In this document: positions 1 to 7,150 of the stretch, one piece after another
Layout: every line of letters starts with the position of its first letter
How positions within the stretch are numbered: position 1 is the stretch's first letter
NCBI RefSeq assembly: GCF_001468395.1
Contig: NZ_LNSG01000003.1
Span: 310,001-374,000, forward strand
Direction: 5' to 3'
DNA length: 64,000 nt
Source: Sphingopyxis sp. H073
GTDB taxonomy: Bacteria; Pseudomonadota; Alphaproteobacteria; Sphingomonadales; Sphingomonadaceae
Notes under the pieces: generated by a model
Told to the model about the DNA's origin: nothing
What the model saw: the letters and a program-made list of their open reading frames with translations, nothing else
Databases searched by the model: none
Program-made: the position numbers and the translations under genes

Positions 1-2
1 CG

Positions 3-254
3 CTGGGCACCGCGAAGATGGAACCAGTCGAAATTGAGGCGGAATATCTGCACATATCCGGCTGCCACGCCATTCATGACAGACCCGAGACCGGATTGCT
101 CGCGTTGGCGTCGATCTTTGCGGCGATGCGCGATGCGATCAACGGTATAGGTCGAGCCGCGCCGGATTTCGCCCAAGCGTACCATGTGCATGCCATCGTC
201 GAAGCCGCCACTCAGGCCGCGAGCGAGCGGCGCTGGATCGACCTTGCCATCTAG
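3..254 (+). CDS. 3' end of a Gfo/Idh/MocA-type oxidoreductase (partial)
   Basis: Only the last 83 codons are in the window; the reading frame is open back to the left edge, so the true start lies outside. The tail ends in RRWIDL, and the preceding helix (PDFAQAYHVHAIVEAATQAA) resembles the C-terminal end of Gfo/Idh/MocA NAD(P)-dependent oxidoreductases, where the last helix carries the pattern V-x-I-V-E-A. The Rossmann domain that would prove the family is not in the window. The stop codon overlaps the convergent stop of the aldolase gene in the shared CTAG at 251-254. A small stand-alone protein starting at the ATG at 18 is possible but less likely. Confidence 0.55.
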   Translation: MGTAKMEPVEIEAEYLHISGCHAIHDRPETGLLALASIFAAMRDAINGIGRAAPDFAQAYHVHAIVEAATQAASERRWIDLAI

Positions 255-1420
255 TCCCTCCGCAGCAGCATCGAACCCGCGATGAAGCCGCCGCCCATGC
301 CGCACACAGCGGTCTTGGCGCCCTCCACCTGTCGCCCATCCGCTTGGCCCCACAGCTGCGTACAAGCCTCGTGCAGCAATCCAAATCCGTGGAGCCGTCC
401 GCCCGACAATTGGCCGCCGCCCGTGTTCACCGGGAAACGCCCTCCCGGACCGATGTTACCCTCCGCTATGAAATCTTTCGCTTCACCATGACCGCAGAAA
501 CCGAAGGCCTCGAGCCAATAGGGCACGAAGATGCTGAAGCCGTCGTAAAGCGCGAGCACATCGACGTCGGCAGGCCTCATTTCGGTACGCTTCCACATCT
601 CCGCGGCCGCGTCATGGGCGCCCATCGTGGTGAGATCGGCGCGTTGATCCCAGCTTTCCTGCGAGCCGAGCGCCGCGCCCATTGCCTCGATCGCCAGCGG
701 TGGGCGCGCGCAATCCTTTGCCGCGTCAGCGGCCGAGACGATGATCACGCACGCCCCGTCGATCGGCACGTCGCAGTCGAACAGGCCGAGCGGCGACGAG
801 ATCATCCGCGCGCCCAGATAATCCTCCATCGTCAATGGCGATTGCATAACGGCAGTGGGGTTATGCTGCGCAAAGGCGCGCTGGCCGGTTGCGATCATGC
901 CCAGATGCTCGCGGGTCATGCCGAACTCGTGGAAATAGCGCGTTGCCATCCAGCCCGCCCAGTTCGACGCCGACATCGCATTCGCCGGAACGAGATAGCT
1001 GTACCAGCCGCCGAGCCGCGCGCGCCCCGCGCCGGGAATGCTCGCGCGCTGGGTCGCGGTTTGCGAGCTGCTTTCGGTAAGCGCGCGAAAGCAAAGCACG
1101 TGGCGCGCCTGCCCGGTGGCAACCGCCATTGCAGCCACCATCAGCGGCGCCATCTGCGACGGGCCATCGGGGACGGCGCTATGCCAGCGGGTCTTGAGGC
1201 CAAGCGCGTTACGGACTTCGCCGGTGCCGAGCGGCGACATGCCGGGCGAGTTGTCCGCCTTGCCCGGATAGGTCGAGATGCCGTCGATATCCTCTTTCGT
1301 CAGGCCCGCGCATTCGAGCGCGCGACGCGCGGCCTCGGCGAGATGCACCATCGCGGGGCGTCCGGTCTTGCGCCCGATGTCGGACATGCCGACCCCGGTG
1401 ATCGCGGCGTTGAGGGTCAT
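251..1420 (-). CDS. Thiolase-fold retro-aldolase, Ltp2/SCPx-like
   Basis: The 389-aa protein has the thiolase/SCP2-thiolase fold but no Cys at the nucleophile position (VPDGPSQMAP region). The usual GHPxG motif reads GGRLHGFG, as in Ltp2-type proteins that cleave beta-hydroxyacyl-CoA side chains by retro-aldol chemistry rather than thiolysis. The C-terminal N-T-G-G-G loop is conserved. It starts at ATG 1420, four bases inside the upstream DUF35 gene (ATGA overlap), so the two are translationally coupled; known Ltp2 enzymes need a DUF35 partner for activity. It is the last gene of an operon running from 3993. The exact substrate is unknown. A degradative thiolase is the alternative, but the missing Cys argues against it. 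Confidence 0.8.
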   Translation of the reverse strand: MTLNAAITGVGMSDIGRKTGRPAMVHLAEAARRALECAGLTKEDIDGISTYPGKADNSPGMSPLGTGEVRNALGLKTRWHSAVPDGPSQMAPLMVAAMAVATGQARHVLCFRALTESSSQTATQRASIPGAGRARLGGWYSYLVPANAMSASNWAGWMATRYFHEFGMTREHLGMIATGQRAFAQHNPTAVMQSPLTMEDYLGARMISSPLGLFDCDVPIDGACVIIVSAADAAKDCARPPLAIEAMGAALGSQESWDQRADLTTMGAHDAAAEMWKRTEMRPADVDVLALYDGFSIFVPYWLEAFGFCGHGEAKDFIAEGNIGPGGRFPVNTGGGQLSGGRLHGFGLLHEACTQLWGQADGRQVEGAKTAVCGMGGGFIAGSMLLRRD

Positions 1421-1812
1421 TGCGCGGGCTCCCACCGGGGGAGCCATATGTCGTCGATGTTGAGGAAAACGACTTTCATTGTCTGGCCGATGGCTACGCT
1501 TTCGGGGTCGGCGTTCACCACCTCGGCGGTGACGCGCACGCCGGGGGCGCCATCGATATCGACCACCGCGAGCGCGAAGGGCACCGCCATTCCGGGCGCC
1601 CATGGCTGATGGTTGACGGTATAGGTGTAGACGGTGCCGGTGCCGGGGACGGCGCGGCTTTCGACCTTGTCGCTCCAGCATTTGGGGCAGATCAGCTGCG
1701 GCGGGTGGATCGCGTGCCGGCAGTCGGCGCAGAAGGCGATCATCAGCTTGCCCTCGGCGCCGCCGGTCCAGAAGGCGGTGTTTTCGGGGGTGAGTTCGGG
1801 GAGCGGTCTCAT
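1417..1812 (-). CDS. DUF35 OB-fold/zinc-ribbon partner of the aldolase
   Basis: This 131-aa protein begins with a rubredoxin-like zinc ribbon, C-x2-C-x10-C-x2-C (CADC...CPKC, residues about 28-45). An OB-fold half follows with the typical PGTGTVYTYT and VDIDGAPGVRV segments. DUF35 proteins bind acyl-CoA and form complexes with SCP2-thiolase-type aldolases (ChsH2/Ltp2 type). I chose ATG 1812 because it overlaps the MFS stop (ATGA) and follows AGGAAC. A longer frame back to 1875 exists but its sequence does not look like this family. The overlap with the following aldolase gene makes a binary complex very likely. Confidence 0.88.
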   Translation of the reverse strand: MRPLPELTPENTAFWTGGAEGKLMIAFCADCRHAIHPPQLICPKCWSDKVESRAVPGTGTVYTYTVNHQPWAPGMAVPFALAVVDIDGAPGVRVTAEVVNADPESVAIGQTMKVVFLNIDDIWLPRWEPAQ

Positions 1813-3209
1813 GGTTGTTCCTGCGGCTGGATGTTGCGCGGCAGCGCAAAGGCGACGAGGATCGCCGCAATGCACAGCGCGACGATAACGACGACGGTGA
1901 GGTCGTAGGCGAAGGGCGAGGGATAGGTTTCGTCGCCGCGGCGGACGACATCGACCGCGAGCAAGATCGTCACCATCTGCGCGCCGATGCCCAGAAACAG
2001 CTGGCGAATGACGGTGAGCATCCCCGAAATCTCGCTGATCCGCTCCGGCGGCGACGCCTGTGCGATGATCGTCGGGGCGACCGAAAAGAGCATCGTCGCG
2101 CCGAAGCTGATGACGATAAGCTGGGCGACAACAACCGCAAAGCTGTTCACGTCGAGAATGAAATAGAGGAGCCAGCCGACGGTTGTGACCAGCCCGCCCA
2201 CGACGATCGCGAAGCGTCCCCCTCCCCGTCCGGCGAGCCAGCCGCCGAGCGGTCCTGCAAAGGCCGAACTGAGGTTAGATGGCAATTTGGCGAGCCCGGC
2301 CACGGTCGCCGAGAAGCCAAGCCCGGCAACGGTCCATGCCGGCGCCTGAAGCAGCAACGAGAAGAAAACGGTAATCTGCAGCGTGCTCATCGAAACGAGC
2401 GCGGTGACGGCGCCGCCGACGGCAATCGTGCGGTTGCCGAAACTGCGGATCGCGATCAACGGATTGGGGCTGGCGAGGCTGCGTTGCACCCACCAGGCGA
2501 CGAGCGCGATACCGGCGACGAGCGCGGCGAGCGACCAAGGATCTCCCCATCCCCAATCCTTTCCGGTGCTGAAATAGACGAGGATCAGCGCAACCCCTGG
2601 CGCGAACGCAAGCCCCGAGAACCAGTCGACGGGTGGTCCCGAAAGGCGGCGCGGCGATACCGGAACGAAGGCGAGCAGCGCGAGCGCAGCGGTGATGCAG
2701 AGGCCCGCGCTGGTGAAGAAAATGCCGTGCCAGCTGAACTGGTCGACGACCATGCCGCCGATGACAAGCCCCGCCGCGGTGCCGATCGACGCACCCGAAA
2801 TCATCAGCCCGATCGCCATGGGGGCGCGGTCCTTGGCCATATTTTCGTGCACGAGTCCGATGCAGAGCGGCAGGATGGCGCCGGTAACCCCCTGCATCAA
2901 GCGGCCGGCGAGCAGCACCGGAAAATTGGTCGAGAGCGCACTGATCAGCGAACCGACCGCGCCGATCGCAAGGACAACGATCAGCGTCCGGCGCCGCCCG
3001 AACATGTCGCCGATCCGGCCCACCACCGCCGCAATCGCGGCGCCGACGATGAGGTAGCCGGTGATCAGCCAGCCGACCATCGCGGGATTGCCGAAATCCT
3101 GAATCAGCCTCTTCAGTGCTGCGAGGATCATCGCGGTCTCGAACGAACCGGTGACCTCGGCAATCCAGAGCGCGCCGATCAGCAGCGGAAGGTTGCGGCG
3201 CCCCTCCAC
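1809..3209 (-). CDS. MFS transporter, DHA2/EmrB-like
   Basis: About 466 aa with 13-14 predicted hydrophobic helices and the MFS motif A GDMFGRRR after the second helix, typical of the 14-TMS drug/solute:H+ antiporter group (EmrB/QacA). It may export a toxic intermediate or move the substrate; direction cannot be read from sequence. The start is uncertain. GTG 3209 directly follows the stop of the upstream SDR gene (3211), and the next ATG lies inside the first membrane segment. The gene sits between an SDR gene and the DUF35/aldolase pair, so it is co-transcribed with degradation enzymes and probably controlled by the TetR at 4112. Confidence 0.8.
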   Translation of the reverse strand: MEGRRNLPLLIGALWIAEVTGSFETAMILAALKRLIQDFGNPAMVGWLITGYLIVGAAIAAVVGRIGDMFGRRRTLIVVLAIGAVGSLISALSTNFPVLLAGRLMQGVTGAILPLCIGLVHENMAKDRAPMAIGLMISGASIGTAAGLVIGGMVVDQFSWHGIFFTSAGLCITAALALLAFVPVSPRRLSGPPVDWFSGLAFAPGVALILVYFSTGKDWGWGDPWSLAALVAGIALVAWWVQRSLASPNPLIAIRSFGNRTIAVGGAVTALVSMSTLQITVFFSLLLQAPAWTVAGLGFSATVAGLAKLPSNLSSAFAGPLGGWLAGRGGGRFAIVVGGLVTTVGWLLYFILDVNSFAVVVAQLIVISFGATMLFSVAPTIIAQASPPERISEISGMLTVIRQLFLGIGAQMVTILLAVDVVRRGDETYPSPFAYDLTVVVIVALCIAAILVAFALPRNIQPQEQP

Positions 3210-3210
3210 C

Positions 3211-3993
3211 CTAGTCGGCGGCCTGTTTCGCCCCGTCGGGCACCCCGACCTGCGCCGCGCGCACCTCGACAAGGTCGATCCCGATGTCGGCGGGAAGTCC
3301 GATGACGGCGAGCAGCGCCTCGGCCATCGATTCGGGCGCGGCCGATTCGCCGGTCATCGCGGCATGGCCGGTTTCAACGATCTTCTTGTAGAAGGCCTCG
3401 ACCGTCTCCTGCGACCAGGCCTTGCCGCCCGAACCGCCCTTGACCGATCCCGAGCGCAATATGGTGACGCGGATATCGTCGGCGCGCAGTTCATCGCGCA
3501 GCCCCTGGCACAGCGTTTCGACCGCAGCTTTGGTGGCGGCGTAGAGCGCTAGCATCGGAAACGGCATGCGGACCGATTCACTGCTGATCGCGACGATCTG
3601 CCCCTTGCTGGCGCGCAGGTGCGGGATGCTGGCGCGGATCAGCCACGCGACGCCGAGGATGTTGATGTCGACATGACTGCGGACGATGTCGTCGCTGCCA
3701 TGCTCGAAAGCGAAGGGGTGATAGACGGCGGCGTTGGCGACGACGACATCGATGCGACCAAAATGTTCGACAGTCTGCGCGACCGCGGCATCGACGGCGT
3801 CCGAGGCGGTGACGTCGCAGGGCAGCGCGAGCACGGCTTCACCAAATTCCTCGGTGAGCGACGCCAGTTCGTCCGATGGGCGGGCAAGGCAGGCCACGCG
3901 CATTCCTGCTCCGACCAAAGCGGCGACGAAATGCCGCCCCATCCCTTTCGATGCGCCGGTCACTACCGCGACCTTGCCCGCCAGCCTCTCCAT
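3211..3993 (-). CDS. SDR-family oxidoreductase
   Basis: A classical 260-aa short-chain dehydrogenase. It has the cofactor motif TGASKGMG (residues 13-20), NAA at the end of strand 4, catalytic Ser in ISSES, and Y-x3-K in YAATK. It would oxidise or reduce a hydroxyl/keto group with NAD(P). It is the first gene of the operon 3993-251, and its start lies 37 bp from the TTGACG palindrome and divergent from the TetR gene at 4112. That arrangement usually means the TetR represses this operon. The C-terminal region is unusual for the family, lacking the common I-x-V-D-G-G ending, so the substrate pocket may differ. Substrate unknown. Confidence 0.88.
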   Translation of the reverse strand: MERLAGKVAVVTGASKGMGRHFVAALVGAGMRVACLARPSDELASLTEEFGEAVLALPCDVTASDAVDAAVAQTVEHFGRIDVVVANAAVYHPFAFEHGSDDIVRSHVDINILGVAWLIRASIPHLRASKGQIVAISSESVRMPFPMLALYAATKAAVETLCQGLRDELRADDIRVTILRSGSVKGGSGGKAWSQETVEAFYKKIVETGHAAMTGESAAPESMAEALLAVIGLPADIGIDLVEVRAAQVGVPDGAKQAAD

Positions 3994-4029
3994 CCCGAAT
4001 CCCCGATTTCCGTCTGTTTCTTATCATTT

Positions 4030-4044
4030 TTGACGATACGTCAA
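4030..4044. promoter_or_regulatory. Probable TetR operator, TTGACG-ATA-CGTCAA
   Basis: A perfect 6+3+6 inverted repeat lies in the 118-bp divergent region between the SDR start (3993) and the TetR start (4112). TetR regulators usually bind such a site to repress both themselves and the neighbouring operon. The site differs from the ACCTAGTT palindrome used elsewhere in the window. Confidence 0.65.
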
Positions 4045-4111
4045 TTTTTTGCCATATCGCAAGCCTGCTGTTAGGATTGGGCATGAAAAACAGGGGCAGG
4101 ACCGGATTTCG

Positions 4112-4768
4112 ATGACCGAACAGGCGCTGGTGGATCAGGACGCGCCCGAAGCGATTCGCCGCAAGCTGGGCGCCAAGGGGCAGCGCACGCGGCAGCAGCT
4201 GATCGACGCGACGGTCGCGCTGCTCGAAACGCATGGGCTGCGCGACGTGTCGGTGGTCGACGTGGCGCGCGCCGCGCAAACCTCGCCGGCCACTTTCTAT
4301 GTCTATTTCAAGGGCGTGCCCGAGGTCGTTCTTGCGGCGCTCGAAAGTGCGACGCAGACCTCGCCCGAACTGGAAGCGATCATCGCACGCGACTGGTTGA
4401 AACCGGGGGCCGCGGCGGACGCGCGGATGTTCGTCGATCACTACACCGAAATCTGGAACCGCAACCGCACGATCTTCGTCGTCCGCAACCTGGCCGCCGA
4501 AGAGGGCGACGCGCGTTTTTACGAGGCACGCATGAACCTGGCGCGGCCGATCATGGGCGCGATCAGCGAACAGGTCGAGCGCGCGCAGGCGGCGGGCCGC
4601 ATTCCCGCCGACCTTTCGCCACGGTCATGCGCGGGGACGATGCTGATGATGCTCGAACGCCTGTCGGCCATCGGACCGATGAGCCGCGACGATGATGGGG
4701 TCGGCTATGCCGACCTCAAAGCCGCGGCGGCGCATAGTATCGCGATGATGCTGGGCGCGCGGGAATAG
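4112..4768 (+). CDS. TetR-family transcriptional regulator
   Basis: A 218-aa regulator. The N-terminal helix-turn-helix (about residues 22-67) has the TetR pattern TRQQLIDATVALLETHGLRD...VDVARAA...ATFYVYF; the C-terminal half is an all-helical ligand domain. I chose ATG 4112 (MTEQALVD) because it gives the normal spacing to the HTH; a longer frame opens at 4049. It is divergent from the SDR-MFS-DUF35-aldolase operon and shares the 4030-4044 palindrome with it, so it most likely controls that operon. The ligand is probably an acyl-CoA or the exported compound, but this is inference. Confidence 0.88.
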   Translation: MTEQALVDQDAPEAIRRKLGAKGQRTRQQLIDATVALLETHGLRDVSVVDVARAAQTSPATFYVYFKGVPEVVLAALESATQTSPELEAIIARDWLKPGAAADARMFVDHYTEIWNRNRTIFVVRNLAAEEGDARFYEARMNLARPIMGAISEQVERAQAAGRIPADLSPRSCAGTMLMMLERLSAIGPMSRDDDGVGYADLKAAAAHSIAMMLGARE

Positions 4769-4778
4769 CTGTAGTGAA

Positions 4779-4908
4779 CCTCCCTATGCCGGAGGCTTGG
4801 GGAGGTGGCAGCGCGGAGCGCTGACCGAGGGGCGATAGCGCAGCGTAGCAGCCCCTCCACCACTCGCTGCGCGAGCGCCCCCTTCCCCATCGCTTCGCGA
4901 CAGGGAGG
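4779..4908. repeat. Intergenic repeat-like element with terminal inverted CCTCCCT/AGGGAGG
   Basis: This 130-bp stretch begins with CCTCCCT and ends with AGGGAGG. Inside it, GAGGGGC (4827-4833) can pair with GCCCCTC (4851-4857) around an 18-base loop, and there are several alternating AGCGC/GCGCT blocks. It codes for nothing. Its composition resembles the short dispersed palindromic elements common between genes in sphingomonad genomes. It separates the TetR gene from the convergent end of the next operon and could act as a bidirectional terminator. No second copy occurs in this window. Confidence 0.45.
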
Positions 4909-4913
4909 ATTCG

Positions 4914-5741
4914 TCATGCCGCGGACGCTTCCGCAATCATTTGCTGGATGTTGAGCACGCCGGTGGCGAGTCCCCCGGCGAGGCCAGCATCCACCGGCAG
5001 GCAGACCCCGCTGACAAAGCGCGCCGCGTCGCTGTTGAGCAGGATCAGCGGCAACGCCTGTTCCTCGGGGGTCGAATAACGCCCCTTCGCCTTGGCGAAT
5101 GCGCCGAGCACCGCGTCCCCCGCAATCTTGCGGAATTCGCCAAGCATGGGCGTATCGATCGGACTGGGCATCGTGCAATTGATGCGGATGTCGCGGCCGA
5201 TCAGGTCGGGCGCGCTGACCTGCGTCCATGTGTTGATGAGCTCTTTCGACAGCGTGTACGGATCGCCAAGGTCGGCGGCGCGGTCGGCGTACCACTGCCG
5301 CGCTTCGGCAAAGTCGGTGATGCCCATAAATTCACGCAGCAACGGCTGCCGCGCCAGATAGCCCATGCCGGCAAGCGACGAAACGCTGACGATCGCGGCG
5401 CCGGGATTGAGGTGCGGAATCCAGCCCTCGGTCCACGCGCGGATGCCCAGAAAGTTGACGGTGACGACATCCTCGCCGGGGAAGGTCTGCGGCAGACCCG
5501 AGACGTTGAACACGGCGTCGATCTTGCCGCCGATGCTGGAGATCCCGGCGGCGATGGCGTCGGGCTTTTTAAGGTCGACTTCGGTGAAACTGGCAAGGTT
5601 CACGGGGGAGGCTTTGATGTCGGCGCCATGCACTTCGGCACCGAGATCGACCAGCAAGCGGGCCGCGGCTTCGCCGGTTCCCGAGAAGCAGCCCATGACG
5701 ACGACGCGCTTGCCCTTATAGCCCAAAATATCCCTAGCCAT
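4914..5741 (-). CDS. SDR oxidoreductase, 3-alpha-hydroxysteroid-dehydrogenase-like
   Basis: About 275 aa. The glycine motif is the variant MGCFSGTGEAAA, and the layout (short strand 4, FNVSGLPQ, VNFLGIRAW, SVSSLAG, then a long insertion before YTLSK) matches the 3-alpha-HSD/carbonyl reductase subgroup of SDRs rather than FabG-like members. Catalytic Ser, Tyr and Lys are all present. ATG 5741 (MARDILGYK) was chosen because AGGAAGG precedes it by about 9 bases; an upstream ATG at 5777 overlaps the kinase stop. It is the last gene of the operon that starts at 11012. A role in oxidising a ring hydroxyl fits, but the substrate cannot be proven. Confidence 0.82.
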   Translation of the reverse strand: MARDILGYKGKRVVVMGCFSGTGEAAARLLVDLGAEVHGADIKASPVNLASFTEVDLKKPDAIAAGISSIGGKIDAVFNVSGLPQTFPGEDVVTVNFLGIRAWTEGWIPHLNPGAAIVSVSSLAGMGYLARQPLLREFMGITDFAEARQWYADRAADLGDPYTLSKELINTWTQVSAPDLIGRDIRINCTMPSPIDTPMLGEFRKIAGDAVLGAFAKAKGRYSTPEEQALPLILLNSDAARFVSGVCLPVDAGLAGGLATGVLNIQQMIAEASAA

Positions 5742-5776
5742 TGACCCAGACCTTCCTGATCTTTCCCGAGAAACCA

Positions 5777-7150
5777 TTATTCCAGCGGCGCAAATTTCGT
5801 GCCGGCAAGCCCGCCCATCGCGTCGGCCAACAGCGCCGCATCGCGCGTTTCATGCGCGTTGCAGAGGATGATCGCGCGCTCCGTGGCGATCCGATCGCCC
5901 GCCACTTCGTCGCGGAACGCGGACCAGGCGGCAGCATGGCTGGCAAAATCAAGACCCAGCGCCGCCTCGATCTCCCGTTTTTCCGCCGCATGGAATCCCG
6001 GCTCGAAACGCTCGATCGCGCGCCACCATTTGATCAGGCGCGCCATGCCCTTGGCCTTTACCGCCGCCTGCTGGTCGGAAATGCGCGGCACGATGCTGTC
6101 GCGGATGTCGGCAAGCGCGATAGCGAAACTGCGGTCGTGCGCGCCGACCGGCGCTTCGGGCAGTGCGACCGGCGGCAGATCAATTCCCGCCGCTTCCGCC
6201 AGCGCCTCCGACAGCACGCGCCGATGGATCGTCGAATAGACGAGGTTCATGCCGAGATTGGGCGGCGGCGGCGCGTCCGGATCGTCGTAGCGCGAGCGCC
6301 GCGCGAAGCCCGTCTGAAAGAGAAGCCGCCAGTAGCGTACTCGCGCCAGATCGACCTTGTGCCCGCCCGCCGCTTCATAGGCCGCGAACGCTTCCGGAAG
6401 CGGGACGAAACCTTGGAACAACATGCGCAGGCAGAGCATCGCGAGGTCGGCCATCGGGTCGCCGTAGTGAACGAGTTCCCAGTCGAGCAGCGCGGTCACC
6501 CGCTCGCCCTCGAAAAGGAAATTTCCCGGCCCGGCGTCGCCATGGACGATCACCGGCGCGGGCATGTCGGCGGGAATATTCGCCTCGAGCCAGTTCAGCG
6601 ACAGGTGGATCAGCGGGTCCCACACCTTTCCGCTGTTCGCGGCGCGCAGCGCAGCGAGGCGCCGCTTGATGAAGGCTTCGGCGGGTTCGACCGGACCCAT
6701 GCCCGCGACCGGGGTTTCGACCACATCGATGCGGTGGAGCGCCGCGAGCTGGCCCATGAAATCGCGCGCGAGTGCGCTGCGCTGGCCCGCGTCGGCGATG
6801 CCGCCAAAACGGTCGTTACCCGATACCATGCCGCACACGAGCGCGCGCTGGTCGGCAACCGACGCGAAATAGGGAGCGACGCGGACGCCCGCGCCCGCGA
6901 GAGGTCCCGAGAGCGCGCGCAGCACCGCCGCTTCGCGCAGGAAGGCCGCATCGTCGCCCGCCCCCGCCTTGTGCACGTCGTAATTCATATAGGCGCTCGC
7001 GGTGCGCCCGTCGGGCCAGGCAAGGTCGAGTTCGGCGCCGTCGCGCGATGCGCCGCCGCCGCCGCGCGGGCGGACGGCGGTCACGCGTGCGCCGCTTGCC
7101 TGCTCGACTGCGGCGGCAAGGCCTTCGGGAAGGAGGTCGGCTGGCGCCAT
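5777..7150 (-). CDS. APH/choline-kinase-like phosphotransferase
   Basis: A 457-aa protein with the kinase-like fold of aminoglycoside phosphotransferases. The catalytic loop reads IVHGDAGPGNFLF, and the metal-binding motif LLDWELVHYGDP follows about 20 residues later. Proteins of this type linked to acyl-CoA genes phosphorylate hydroxyacyl-CoA rather than antibiotics (LvaA of the levulinate pathway; the kinase part of ACAD10/11). The C-terminal 130 residues extend beyond the usual ~340-aa family length and have no recognised domain. It overlaps the CoA-transferase stop (ATGA at 7150). No ACAD lies beside it, unlike the second kinase at 40604. Confidence 0.8.
   Translation of the reverse strand: MAPADLLPEGLAAAVEQASGARVTAVRPRGGGGASRDGAELDLAWPDGRTASAYMNYDVHKAGAGDDAAFLREAAVLRALSGPLAGAGVRVAPYFASVADQRALVCGMVSGNDRFGGIADAGQRSALARDFMGQLAALHRIDVVETPVAGMGPVEPAEAFIKRRLAALRAANSGKVWDPLIHLSLNWLEANIPADMPAPVIVHGDAGPGNFLFEGERVTALLDWELVHYGDPMADLAMLCLRMLFQGFVPLPEAFAAYEAAGGHKVDLARVRYWRLLFQTGFARRSRYDDPDAPPPPNLGMNLVYSTIHRRVLSEALAEAAGIDLPPVALPEAPVGAHDRSFAIALADIRDSIVPRISDQQAAVKAKGMARLIKWWRAIERFEPGFHAAEKREIEAALGLDFASHAAAWSAFRDEVAGDRIATERAIILCNAHETRDAALLADAMGGLAGTKFAPLE

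Noticed and set aside
1421..1951. N-terminal extension of the first aldolase to 566 aa
   Set aside because: The extra sequence is Arg-rich, lies in another frame of the DUF35 gene, and the ATG at 1420 gives the correct family start with ATGA coupling.
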